A stretch of DNA of 64,000 bases, taken from contig NZ_NXIA01000003.1 of the NCBI RefSeq assembly GCF_002412165.1, positions 67,254 to 131,253 on the forward strand. The letters run 5' to 3'. The notes under the pieces are model-generated. The model was not told where the DNA came from, did no database searches, and worked only from the letters and a program-made list of their open reading frames with translations. Source of the stretch: Curtobacterium sp. 'Ferrero' (GTDB lineage: Bacteria > Actinomycetota > Actinomycetes > Actinomycetales > Microbacteriaceae). How positions within the stretch are numbered: the first letter of the stretch is position 1; every line of letters begins with the position of its first letter. Made by a program: the position numbers and the translations under genes. Below, in pieces: positions 34,461 to 43,163 of this stretch.

Positions 34461-35846
34461 TCAGTCGCCGCCCGCGTCGCGAACGCCGACCGCGCCGGGA
34501 GCTCCGACCACGCTGACCGGTTCGGCGAGGGTCAGCGGGTCGACGTCGTGTCCGAGCAGGCGCCCGGCGGCGCGCAACCCCGAGAGCAGGGCACCGTGCA
34601 CCGTGGCGGGGTCCTCACCCCACGTGGCCTCGCCGGCGAGCTGCACCCGACCCGACGGCGTGCCGAGCAGGTCGTGGTCGTCCGGCGAGGCGCCGACGTG
34701 CAGGTAGGAGTACGACCCGCGGGCGTGGGGATCGGTGGCCCACCGGGTGATGCGCCACGACTCCGGCGCTGGCACGTCGCCGAACATCCGGCGGAGCGCG
34801 GTGACCGCCTCGTCGACGATCATCACGTCCGGGAGCTCCTCGACCCGCCGCGCACCCGTGCCACCGAGGAGCGCCGCGAGCACCGGCTCGCCCGTCACCC
34901 GTGACATGTCGTACCAGGAGTGGAAGTCCACCCCGGCGGGACCCTGCTGCCGGAGGACCCAGTCGTCGCCCCAGAACCGGGACGGGAACCGCAGGAAGAC
35001 CTTGTCGTAGGTCCCCATGCCGAGCCGGTCCATCGCACCCCGGACGCGCGGGTCGAGCGGCGGGTCGAACACGACGCCACCGGCCTGCAGCACCCCGAGC
35101 GGCACCGTGACGACGGCGTGCGCGGCACGCAGGCGCGTCCCGTCCGCCAGCACGACGGTGACGTCCTGGTCGGTCGCGTGCAGCGAGCGCACCTCGTGGC
35201 CGGTCCGGACGTCCAGCCCGCGGGCGAACGCGGCGGCGTACTGCCCGTACCCACCCGGGAACACGACCTCGTCCCCGGCGACGTGCTCCTCGTCGAGGCC
35301 GTGCGCGTCGAGGACCGTCACGGGAGCGCCGCAGAGGTCCTCGGACCGGTGCGCCATGAACTCCCGCACCCGGACGGCCCGGTCGCCCTCGATCCGCAGG
35401 GCGCGCAGGACGGTGTCGACCGCGGCGGCGTAGGTCGAGGGCGGCGGGGCGTGCTCGACCACGGCGGGCAGGGCCTCGTCGACGGCGTGCAGGTCGGCGA
35501 CGAACGACGCCGCCTCGGTCGGGGTGAGCCGACGGCCGTCCGGTGCGTGCCAGGCGATCGGACGGCCGGCGTACTGGAAGCTCCCGACGGTGAACTCGAC
35601 GGTGTCGATGCCGAGCGCCGGGGCCAGGGCCCAGAGGGGGTTGCCGTCCACGCCGTGGATCCATGAGGCGCCGAGGTCGACCGGTACCCCGAGGGCGTCG
35701 TCGGTCCAGGTGCGGCCGCCGATCCGGTCGCGGGCCTCGAGCACGACCACGCTCCGACCCGCGAGCGCGAGTGCGCGGGCCGTGGCGAGACCGGAGACCC
35801 CGGCCCCCACCACCACGACGTCGGTGTCCGGTGCGGTGTCGGTCAT
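34461..35846 (-). CDS. Flavin monoamine oxidase family protein
   Basis: A 461-residue FAD amine oxidase with VVVVGAGVSGLATARALALAG, LEARDRIGGRTWTDD, DLGASWIHGVDGNPLW, the substrate-domain AVVTVPLGVLQAGGV and the C-terminal FAD motif VQLAGEATWGEDPATVHGALLSGLRAA. The SWIHG string and VTVPLGVL place it with polyamine/plant-PAO-like oxidases rather than with the putrescine oxidase at 20780. It is the last gene of the Lrp-aminotransferase-FAD oxidase operon; its ATG shares one base with the preceding stop (TGATG). A spermidine/spermine or N-acetylated polyamine substrate is inference. Confidence 0.88.
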   Translation of the reverse strand: MTDTAPDTDVVVVGAGVSGLATARALALAGRSVVVLEARDRIGGRTWTDDALGVPVDLGASWIHGVDGNPLWALAPALGIDTVEFTVGSFQYAGRPIAWHAPDGRRLTPTEAASFVADLHAVDEALPAVVEHAPPPSTYAAAVDTVLRALRIEGDRAVRVREFMAHRSEDLCGAPVTVLDAHGLDEEHVAGDEVVFPGGYGQYAAAFARGLDVRTGHEVRSLHATDQDVTVVLADGTRLRAAHAVVTVPLGVLQAGGVVFDPPLDPRVRGAMDRLGMGTYDKVFLRFPSRFWGDDWVLRQQGPAGVDFHSWYDMSRVTGEPVLAALLGGTGARRVEELPDVMIVDEAVTALRRMFGDVPAPESWRITRWATDPHARGSYSYLHVGASPDDHDLLGTPSGRVQLAGEATWGEDPATVHGALLSGLRAAGRLLGHDVDPLTLAEPVSVVGAPGAVGVRDAGGD

Positions 35847-37210
35847 CAGTGCCCTCCTGTCAGCGGTGCCATCAGCCGGGCGGCGAGGCTCGGCCGGCCG
35901 GTCAGGGCTTCCTCGCGGTCGGCCAGGTCGGTCGCGAGGAGCCCGGCGTTCGCCCCGAGGAACCGCAGTGGCTCGGGCTCCCAGTCGGGCGACCGGTGGT
36001 TCACCCACGGCAGCGCGGTCAGCGGCGAGGACACCCCGCGCACGAGGTCGGCGAGGGTCCGGCCCGCCAGGTTCGTCGTCGAGAGGCCGTCGCCGACGTA
36101 GCCGCCCGCGGTCCCGACGTGACCGTCCCACGTCACCGAGGCGCACCAGTCGCGCGGGACGCCGAGCGGGCCGCCCCAGGAGTGCGTCACCGGGGCGTCG
36201 GCGACGGCGGGGAACAGCTCCACGAGCGCCCGGCGCAGGTGGGCGAACACCCGAGGCACCCGGTCGTACCCGGGACGGATCGCGGAACCCCAGTGGTAGC
36301 GGGCGCCGCGGCCGCCGAACGCGATCCGGTCGTCCGCGGTGCGCTGCCCGTACACGAGCAGGTGCCGGTGGTCGGAGAACGTCTGCCCGTGCTCGAGCCC
36401 GATGCGGTCCCACACCGTAGCGGGCAGCGGTGCGGTGGCGATCATGAGCGAGTAGAGCGGCAGGACGCGTCGTCGCGTCTGTTCGAGCTGTGCGCCGTAG
36501 CCCTCCACCGCGACGACCACCGCGCCGGCCGTGACGGTCCCGCGGGAGGTGACCACCCGGCCGTGGTCCCAGGACGAGGCGGACGTCTGCTCGGCGATCC
36601 GGACGCCCCGTGCCTCCAGGGCGGCCGCCAGGCCACGGACCAGCGCAGCGGGCTGCACGCGCGCGCAGTCGGGTGTCCACGAGACGCCCGCGGTGCCCGC
36701 GGCGTCACCGGGACGGGCGTCGCGGTACGTCATGTCGTCGCCCCACTCGGCGGCCGACGCGACCTCGGCCCGGGCCGCACGTTCCTGCACGGCGGACCGC
36801 GCGTACAGGACGGTCCCGCCCTTCACGAAGTCGCAGTCGACACCGGCTTCGGCGGCAGCCCGGCCGACCTCGTCGACGGTGTCGCGCATGGCCGCGCGGA
36901 GTGCGCGGACGGCGTCGTGCCCGTGGCGTTCCGCGATCGACGCCGCGGACGCCGGGAACAGGGCGGAGCACCAACCGCCGTTGCGGCCGGAGGCACCGAA
37001 CCCCGCGATCTCACGCTCCACGACGACGATGCGGAGGCCCGGATCGGCCTGGTGCAGGTACCACGCGGTCCAGAGACCGGTCAGTCCGGCACCGACGATG
37101 CAGACGTCGGCCGTGGTGTCGCCGTCGAGCGGAGGCCGGGGCGTCAGGTCGTCGCGACCGCTCGTGACGAGCGCGTCGAGCCAGAACGAGACGCCCCGGT
37201 GTGCGCTCAT
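35846..37210 (-). CDS. FAD-dependent amine/amino acid oxidoreductase, PuuB-like
   Basis: A 454-residue DAO-family flavoprotein: VCIVGAGLTGLWTAWYLHQ, VEREIAGFGASGRNGGWCS (a string close to that in gamma-glutamylputrescine oxidase PuuB), then GGPLGVPRDW and GGYVGDGLSTTNLAGRTLADL near the C-terminus. It lies between a class III aminotransferase and an amine oxidase in one transcript (1 nt after the aminotransferase stop). A true PuuB would need gamma-glutamylputrescine made by PuuA, and no glutamine-synthetase-like gene is in the window, so the substrate is open. Confidence 0.87.
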   Translation of the reverse strand: MSAHRGVSFWLDALVTSGRDDLTPRPPLDGDTTADVCIVGAGLTGLWTAWYLHQADPGLRIVVVEREIAGFGASGRNGGWCSALFPASAASIAERHGHDAVRALRAAMRDTVDEVGRAAAEAGVDCDFVKGGTVLYARSAVQERAARAEVASAAEWGDDMTYRDARPGDAAGTAGVSWTPDCARVQPAALVRGLAAALEARGVRIAEQTSASSWDHGRVVTSRGTVTAGAVVVAVEGYGAQLEQTRRRVLPLYSLMIATAPLPATVWDRIGLEHGQTFSDHRHLLVYGQRTADDRIAFGGRGARYHWGSAIRPGYDRVPRVFAHLRRALVELFPAVADAPVTHSWGGPLGVPRDWCASVTWDGHVGTAGGYVGDGLSTTNLAGRTLADLVRGVSSPLTALPWVNHRSPDWEPEPLRFLGANAGLLATDLADREEALTGRPSLAARLMAPLTGGH

Positions 37211-37211
37211 G

Positions 37212-38639
37212 TCAGAGCTTCGTCCACGCCTCGGTCAGCACGCTCCGCAGGATCGACGTGATCTCGCGGAACTCCGGCTGGCCGATGGTCAGCGGCGGAG
37301 CGAGCTGGACCACGGGGTCGCCACGGTCGTCGGCGCGGCAGTACAACCCCGCGTCGAACAGCGCCTTCGACAGGAACCCGCGCAGCAGCCGCTCGGACTC
37401 GGCGTCGTCGAAGGTCGTCTTCGTCGCCTTGTCCTTCACGAGTTCGATGCCGTAGAAGTAACCCGCGCCGCGGACGTCCCCGACGATCGGCAGGTCACGC
37501 AGCGTGTCGAGCTCGGCCCGGAACAGCGGCGCGTTGTCCTGCACGTTCTGCAGGAGCCCCTCTTCCTCGAAGATGTCGAGGTTCTCCATCGCGACCGCGG
37601 CCGAGACGGGGTGACCACCGAACGTGTAGCCGTGGTAGAAGGTCGTGTCGCCGGTCGAGAACGGCTCGAACAGCTTGTCGCTGATGATCGTCGCGCCGAT
37701 GGGGGAGTAGCCCGAGGTCATCGCCTTGGCGCACGTGATCATGTCCGGCACGAAGTCGTAGGTGTCGCAGGCGAACATCGTGCCGATGCGGCCGAACGCG
37801 CAGATGACCTCGTCGGAGACGAGCAGCACGTCGTACTCGTCGCAGATCTCGCGGACGCGCTGGAAGTACCCGGGCGGTGGCGTGAAGCACCCGCCGGAGT
37901 TCTGCACCGGTTCGAGGAAGACCGCGGCGACGGTGTCCGGGCCCTCGAACTCGATCATCTCCCGGATGCGCTCGGCCGCCCAGATGCCGAACTCCTCCTC
38001 CGTGCCGCCGGGGAAGCCCATCTCGTCGGCGCGGTAGTAGTTCGTGTTCGGCACGCGGAACCCGCCCGGGGTGAGCGGTTCGAACATCTGCTTCATCGCC
38101 GGGATGCCCGTGATCGCGAGCGCTCCCTGCGGCGTGCCGTGGTACGCGACCGCCCGCGAGATCACCTTGTGCTTCATCGGCTTGCCGCGGAGCTTCCAGT
38201 AGTACTTCGCGAGCTTGAACGCGGTCTCGACCGCCTCGCCGCCGCCGGTGGAGAAGAAGACCTTGTTGAGGTCGCCGGGTGCCTGCTCGGCCAACCGGTC
38301 GGCCAGCTCGATCGCGGCGGGGTGCGCGTAGGACCAGATCGGGAAGAAGCTCAGGGTCTCGGCCTGCTTCGCCGCCATCTCGGCCAGGCGCTTGCGCCCG
38401 TGGCCCGCTGCGACGACGAAGAGCCCGGCGAGCCCGTCGATGTACTCCTTGCCGTGGCTGTCGTAGACCTTGTGGCCGTCGCCGCGGACGATGATCGGGA
38501 CGTCGGCGCCCGCCTGGTTCGCGCCGTGCCGGGCGAAGTGCATCCAGAGGTGGTCGCGCGACTTGCGCTGCAGGTCGGCGTCGTCGACCGCGGCGAACGG
38601 GTCGTAGGAACCCAGGCGCGTGGGCTGTTGGATGGTCAT
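37212..38639 (-). CDS. Class III aminotransferase, putrescine/diamine-pyruvate type
   Basis: A 475-residue PLP enzyme resembling SpuC/omega-amino acid-pyruvate transaminases: FFSTGGGEAVETAFKLAK, AYHGTPQGAL, LLVSDEVICAFGRIGTMF (Asp about 276) and the Schiff-base Lys in ITCAKAMTSGYSP (about 305). Such enzymes transfer the amino group of putrescine, cadaverine or beta-alanine to pyruvate, giving an aminoaldehyde. The ATG overlaps the lrp stop by 4 nt. Together with the divergent aldehyde dehydrogenase it forms a transamination route parallel to the oxidase route. Confidence 0.9.
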   Translation of the reverse strand: MTIQQPTRLGSYDPFAAVDDADLQRKSRDHLWMHFARHGANQAGADVPIIVRGDGHKVYDSHGKEYIDGLAGLFVVAAGHGRKRLAEMAAKQAETLSFFPIWSYAHPAAIELADRLAEQAPGDLNKVFFSTGGGEAVETAFKLAKYYWKLRGKPMKHKVISRAVAYHGTPQGALAITGIPAMKQMFEPLTPGGFRVPNTNYYRADEMGFPGGTEEEFGIWAAERIREMIEFEGPDTVAAVFLEPVQNSGGCFTPPPGYFQRVREICDEYDVLLVSDEVICAFGRIGTMFACDTYDFVPDMITCAKAMTSGYSPIGATIISDKLFEPFSTGDTTFYHGYTFGGHPVSAAVAMENLDIFEEEGLLQNVQDNAPLFRAELDTLRDLPIVGDVRGAGYFYGIELVKDKATKTTFDDAESERLLRGFLSKALFDAGLYCRADDRGDPVVQLAPPLTIGQPEFREITSILRSVLTEAWTKL

Positions 38640-39106
38640 CGCGTTCCCCAGTCGTAGAGCTGTTTGCGGAGTTGCAGGTACACGAACGTCTCGGTGCCGG
38701 CCACTCCGGGGATCGCCCGGATCGTGCCGTTGAGCAGTTCGATGAGTCCGTCGTCGTCCTCGCAGACGACCTCGACCATGAGGTCGAAGCTGCCGGCGGT
38801 CATCACGAGGTAGTCGACCGCCGGCAGCCGTTCGAGTTCGTCCGCGACGGTTCGGGTGTCGCCGCTGACCCGGATGCCGATCATCGCCTGGCGGTGGAAG
38901 CCGAGTTGCATCGGGTCCGTCACCGCGACGATCTGCATGACGCCGGTCTCCGTGAGCTTCTGCACCCGCTGGCGGACCGCCGCCTCGCTGAGACCGACCG
39001 CCTTGCCGATCTCGCCGTACGGGCGACGACCGTCCGCCTGGAGTTGCTCGATGATCCGCTTGGACGTCTCATCGATCGGACCAGGACGTCGAGGTGCTGC
39101 CGCCAT
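38636..39106 (-). CDS. Lrp/AsnC family transcriptional regulator
   Basis: A 156-residue feast-famine regulator: N-terminal helix-turn-helix (IIEQLQADGRRPYGEIGKAVGLSEAAVRQRVQKL, residues about 18-50) and a C-terminal RAM ligand-binding domain (about 65-150). An alternative ATG at 39118 would add four residues. First gene of the leftward amine operon and divergent from the aldehyde dehydrogenase-Pot transporter operon, so it probably controls both from the shared region, which contains repeated GATTTC(C)GTTGT half-sites. Confidence 0.92.
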   Translation of the reverse strand: MAAAPRRPGPIDETSKRIIEQLQADGRRPYGEIGKAVGLSEAAVRQRVQKLTETGVMQIVAVTDPMQLGFHRQAMIGIRVSGDTRTVADELERLPAVDYLVMTAGSFDLMVEVVCEDDDGLIELLNGTIRAIPGVAGTETFVYLQLRKQLYDWGTR

Positions 39107-39144
39107 GCCGGACAGCATGGCAGCGGCGGGTGCCGTGCGCAAGG

Positions 39145-39210
39145 GATTTCGTTGTGAACACGATGTTTCGCGACGATTTCCGTTGTTACAGTTCTCCACA
39201 ACCTCGGAAT
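39145..39210. promoter_or_regulatory. Repeated half-sites in the lrp / aldehyde dehydrogenase divergent region
   Basis: GATTTCGTTGT (39145-39155) and GATTTCCGTTGT (39175-39186) are direct repeats spaced 30 bp, about three helical turns. A related inverted copy ACAACCTCGGAAT lies at 39198-39210. The region is visibly richer in A/T than its surroundings. Phased half-sites fit an Lrp/AsnC octamer, but assignment is inference. Confidence 0.45.
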
Positions 39211-39251
39211 TCTTCTTCCCGCGCCGGGCTTTCCGTGCCAGTATCGCCGCC

Positions 39252-40730
39252 ATGCTGGACAGTGACACAGGCTCCCGCAGCACCACTCCGGGGGCAGCGA
39301 CGCCCACCGGCGTGCTCCGGAACTTCGTCGGCGGCGAGCACGTCGACGCGCGGGGGGACGCCACGATGGACCTCGTCGCGCCCACCGACGAGCACGTGTA
39401 CGGCACCGCTCCGGTTTCCACGGCGGCCGACGTCGACGCCGCCTTCGCCACGGCCGCCGACGCCTTCACCCGGTGGCGGCGGACGACGCCGGCGGAACGA
39501 CAGCTCGCCCTGTTCCGGATCGCCGACGCGATGGAACGGCGGGCTGAGGAGTTCGCCGACCTCGAGTCGCTCGACACCGGCAAGCCCCGGGCCACCCTCG
39601 TGCAGGACGAGATCCTGCTGTCCGTCGACCAGATCCGCTTCTTCGCCGGTGCCGCGCGCAACCTCGAGGGCCGGAGCGCCGGCGAGTACCTGCCCGACCA
39701 CACGTCGTTCGTCCGGCGCGAGCCGATCGGCGTCGTCGCACAGGTCACCCCGTGGAACTACCCGCTCAACATGGCGGTGTGGAAGGTCGCGCCGGCGCTC
39801 GCCGCGGGGAACACGACCGTGCTCAAGCCGAGCGACACCACGCCGCTCTCGACGCTCCTGCTCGCCGAGGTCGCCGCCGAGTTCCTGCCGCCGGGGGTCC
39901 TCAACGTCGTCCTCGGCGACCGCACCACGGGGGCCGCGATGATCGACCACCCCACGCCGCAGCTCGTGAGCATCACCGGCTCCGTCCGCGCCGGGATGCA
40001 GGTCGCCCGGGCCGCCGCGACCGACCTCAAGCGCACCCACCTCGAGCTCGGCGGCAAGGCCCCGGTCATCGTGTTCGACGACGCCGACGTCCCCGCCGCC
40101 GTCGCCGGGATCGTTGCCGCCGGGTTCTTCAACGCCGGGCAGGACTGCACCGCCGCGACCCGGCTGCTCGTGCAGGACGGCATCCACGACGAGTTCGTCG
40201 CGGCCCTCGTCGAGCACGCCCGGACGCACGCCCGGACCGGCCCGGACGTCGTGGACCCGGCGTTCGGTCCCGTCAACAACGCGGCACAGCTCGCCCAGGT
40301 CCGGTCGTTCCTCGACGACCTGCCCGACCACGCGTCCGTGGAGCTCGGTGGCCACCGGATCGGCGACCGCGGGTTCCACCACGAGGCCACGATCGTGTCC
40401 GGGCTCCGGCAGGACGACCGCATCGTGCAGCAGGAGGTCTTCGGCCCGGTCCAGACCGTGCAGCGGTTCTCGACCGAGGAGCAGGCCCTGGCCAGGGCGA
40501 ACGACGTGGCGTACGGCCTCGCGAGCTCGGTGTGGACGACCGACCACGCGCGGGCGATGCGGTGCTCCCGCGACCTCGACTTCGGCTGCGTGTGGATCAA
40601 CACGCACATCCCGATCGTCGCCGAGATGCCGCACGGCGGCTTCAAGCACTCCGGCTACGGCAAGGACCTGTCCCAGTACGGGTTCGACGACTACACCCGC
40701 ATCAAGCACGTCATGTCCTACACGGGCTGA
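39252..40730 (+). CDS. Aminobutyraldehyde-type (gamma-aminobutyraldehyde/betaine aldehyde) dehydrogenase
   Basis: A 492-residue aldehyde dehydrogenase with QVTPWNYPLNMAVWKVAPALAAGN, SITGSVRAG, catalytic Glu in LELGGKAPV (about 265) and Cys in NAGQDCTAATR (about 299). The DCTAATR cysteine context and the HGGFKHSGYGKDLSQYG C-terminus are typical of PatD-like gamma-aminobutyraldehyde dehydrogenases, which turn 4-aminobutanal into GABA. It heads the operon with a polyamine-type ABC importer and is divergent from the amine-oxidising operon. It can therefore complete putrescine to GABA for both the oxidase and aminotransferase routes. Confidence 0.92.
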   Translation: MLDSDTGSRSTTPGAATPTGVLRNFVGGEHVDARGDATMDLVAPTDEHVYGTAPVSTAADVDAAFATAADAFTRWRRTTPAERQLALFRIADAMERRAEEFADLESLDTGKPRATLVQDEILLSVDQIRFFAGAARNLEGRSAGEYLPDHTSFVRREPIGVVAQVTPWNYPLNMAVWKVAPALAAGNTTVLKPSDTTPLSTLLLAEVAAEFLPPGVLNVVLGDRTTGAAMIDHPTPQLVSITGSVRAGMQVARAAATDLKRTHLELGGKAPVIVFDDADVPAAVAGIVAAGFFNAGQDCTAATRLLVQDGIHDEFVAALVEHARTHARTGPDVVDPAFGPVNNAAQLAQVRSFLDDLPDHASVELGGHRIGDRGFHHEATIVSGLRQDDRIVQQEVFGPVQTVQRFSTEEQALARANDVAYGLASSVWTTDHARAMRCSRDLDFGCVWINTHIPIVAEMPHGGFKHSGYGKDLSQYGFDDYTRIKHVMSYTG

Positions 40731-40767
40731 CCCCGCGACGACCAGCACCCGAGCAGCAGGAGGCACC

Positions 40768-41955
40768 ATGGCAATGACCGGCACGTTCGCCGAATCCGGA
40801 GCCGATCTGCGGCTCGACCAGATCACGAAGGCCTTCCCCGGCCACACCGCTGTCGACGCGCTCGACCTCGTGATCCCGGCAGGCTCCTTCTTCGCCCTGC
40901 TCGGCCCGTCCGGGTGCGGGAAGACCACGACGCTCCGACTCGTCGCCGGACTCGAGGAGCCCACGAGCGGCACGATCACGATCGGCGGCCAGGACGTCAC
41001 CGACACCAAGGCGTACCAGCGCCCCGTCAACACGGTCTTCCAGAACTACGCGCTCTTCCCGCACATGAGCGTGCTCGACAACGTCGCGTTCGGGTTGAAG
41101 CGCCGGAAGATCGCCGACCCCGTGACGAAGGCGCGCGAGGCGCTCCGGCTCGTCGAGCTCGAGGGGTCCGCGTCGAAGCGACCCGCCCAGCTCTCCGGCG
41201 GCATGCAGCAGCGGGTCGCCCTGGCCCGCGCGATCGTCAACCGGCCCGCGCTCCTGCTCCTCGACGAGCCGCTCGGCGCCCTCGACCTCAAGCTGCGGCA
41301 CCAGATGCAGTTCGAACTCAAGGCGATCCAGGCCGAGGTCGGGCTGACCTTCCTGCACGTCACGCACGACCAAGAGGAGGCGATGACGATGGCCGACACC
41401 GTCGCCGTCATGAACGGCGGACGGATCGAGCAGCTGGGCAGCCCGCAGGAGCTCTACGAGCTGCCGCGGACGGCGTTCGTCGCGAACTTCCTCGGCCAGT
41501 CGAACCTGTTCGAGGGCGAGGTCACGGGCACCGACGGACCGCTGCTCGTCGTCCGGACCGCGGCCGGCTCGCTCGCCGTGCCCGCCCACCGGGCCGTCGC
41601 GACCACCGGCCGGGTCGTCGTGGGCGTCCGACCCGAGAAGCTCAAGATCCGCACCGCGGAGCCGTCGCCCGAGGCCGGCCGGAACATCCTCGGGCCCGGC
41701 CGCATCGTCGACGTCTCGTTCTCCGGCGTGAGCACGCAGTACCTGGTCGACGTCCCCGGCGCCGGGCACGTCTCCGTGTTCGCGCAGAACTCGAAGGGCG
41801 GGCCGCGGATCGCCCCGGGCACCGAGGTCTGGCTGACGTGGGGCGTCGACCACGGATTCGGCCTGGAGGCGCACCCCGCGTCCGACGCGACGGTCACCAC
41901 CCAGGGCGACCCGGGCCTCCAGTCCGCACCGGCGACCGCAGGAGCGGTCGCGTGA
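40768..41955 (+). CDS. potA: Spermidine/putrescine ABC transporter ATP-binding protein
   Basis: A 395-residue ABC ATPase: Walker A GPSGCGKTT, Q-loop VFQNYALFPHMSV, signature LSGGMQQRVALARA, Walker B LLLLDEPLGALD and H-loop LHVTHDQEEA, followed by a C-terminal TOBE regulatory domain (about 290-370; VGVRPEKLKI). This organisation is the PotA/CysA-type importer ATPase. The start is preceded by CAGGAGG; ATG at 40774 is an alternative. Overlaps the binding-protein gene by 4 nt (GTGA). Confidence 0.95.
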   Translation: MAMTGTFAESGADLRLDQITKAFPGHTAVDALDLVIPAGSFFALLGPSGCGKTTTLRLVAGLEEPTSGTITIGGQDVTDTKAYQRPVNTVFQNYALFPHMSVLDNVAFGLKRRKIADPVTKAREALRLVELEGSASKRPAQLSGGMQQRVALARAIVNRPALLLLDEPLGALDLKLRHQMQFELKAIQAEVGLTFLHVTHDQEEAMTMADTVAVMNGGRIEQLGSPQELYELPRTAFVANFLGQSNLFEGEVTGTDGPLLVVRTAAGSLAVPAHRAVATTGRVVVGVRPEKLKIRTAEPSPEAGRNILGPGRIVDVSFSGVSTQYLVDVPGAGHVSVFAQNSKGGPRIAPGTEVWLTWGVDHGFGLEAHPASDATVTTQGDPGLQSAPATAGAVA

Positions 41956-43163
41956 GCGGGCGGCCGGACCTGCTCCGCGGGCTGACGTCCGCGCGCGTCA
42001 GCCGACGCGGGTTCCTCGCCGGCGGCGGCGCCGCCGCGATCGCCGCGCTGCTCGCGGGGTGCAGCATCGAGGGATCGGCGGCCTCGCTCGCGGACCACCC
42101 GGTCGACTGGAAGCGGTTCTGGGCGGACGCGAAGCCGACGAAGCAGCTGAACTTCGCGAACTGGCCGCTCTACATCGACTCGGACAAGGGCAAGTCGGAG
42201 TCACTGCAGCTGTTCGAGAAGGCCACCGGCATCTCCGTCGACTACCAGGCGGTGATCCAGGACAACGCGACGTTCTACGCGACGGTGTCGCCGATCCTCC
42301 GCGCACAGGGATCGACCGGGTACGACCTCGTCGTGATGACGAACGGCTTCGAGCTGACGCAGATGATCAAGAACGGCTTCGTGTGCGAGCTCGACCACTC
42401 GCGGCTGCCGAACTTCGCGAAGTACGCCGGCGACTCCGTCAAGGACCCGACGTACGACCCCGACAACGCGCACTCGGTGGTGTGGCAGACGGGGTTCACC
42501 GGGCTCGCCTACAACCCGAAGTACGTCGACCGCGAGATCACGTCCTTCCAGGACCTCCTCGACCCGGCGTTCCGGGGTCGGGTCGGGCTGATGAGCGACA
42601 ACACCGAGCTCGGGTCGCTCGCGCTGCTCGCCAACGGGATCACACCGGAGACCTCGACGCCGTCGGACTGGCGGAAGGCCCAGGCCTGGTTGCGGAAGCT
42701 CCGGCCGAGCGTGACCGGGTTCTACGACCAGAGCTACATCAACAAGCTCGAGAACGGCGACACCTGGATCACGCAGGCGTGGTCCGGCGACGTGTTCCAG
42801 GCACAGCAGTCCGGGTTCGAGCACCTGAAGTTCGTCACGCCCGAGGAAGGGCAGATGATGTGGCACGACAACCTCATGATCCCGAGGCAGGCGGCGAACC
42901 CGCTGTCGGCCCTGGCGTGGATGGACTTCTACTACACGCCCGAGATCGCGGGCATCGTCGAGGACTACGTCAACTACGTGTGTCCGGTCCCGGGGGCGCA
43001 GGCCTACGTCCGCGACGTGCTCGACGACCCCACGGTCGCCGACAGCCCGCTCGTGTTCCCGTCGCAGGACGTCCTCGACCGGTCGCACGAGTTCCGCGTG
43101 TTCGAGAACTACGACGAGTACTCGGAGTGGAACGGCATCTTCAACGCGGTGGTGCAGTCGTGA
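41952..43163 (+). CDS. potD: Polyamine ABC transporter substrate-binding protein, Tat-type lipoprotein
   Basis: A 403-residue extracytoplasmic binding protein of the PotD/PotF family (LNFANWPLYIDSD; YDLVVMTNGFELTQMI; QAWSGDVFQAQQ). The N-terminus has a twin-arginine motif SRRGFL (residues 17-22), a hydrophobic Ala/Gly stretch and a lipobox LLAGC with Cys at about 37, so it should be exported folded by Tat and lipid-anchored. It begins at GTG, overlapping potA by 4 nt. Ligand class is inferred from family and from surrounding amine genes. Confidence 0.94.
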   Translation: MSGRPDLLRGLTSARVSRRGFLAGGGAAAIAALLAGCSIEGSAASLADHPVDWKRFWADAKPTKQLNFANWPLYIDSDKGKSESLQLFEKATGISVDYQAVIQDNATFYATVSPILRAQGSTGYDLVVMTNGFELTQMIKNGFVCELDHSRLPNFAKYAGDSVKDPTYDPDNAHSVVWQTGFTGLAYNPKYVDREITSFQDLLDPAFRGRVGLMSDNTELGSLALLANGITPETSTPSDWRKAQAWLRKLRPSVTGFYDQSYINKLENGDTWITQAWSGDVFQAQQSGFEHLKFVTPEEGQMMWHDNLMIPRQAANPLSALAWMDFYYTPEIAGIVEDYVNYVCPVPGAQAYVRDVLDDPTVADSPLVFPSQDVLDRSHEFRVFENYDEYSEWNGIFNAVVQS

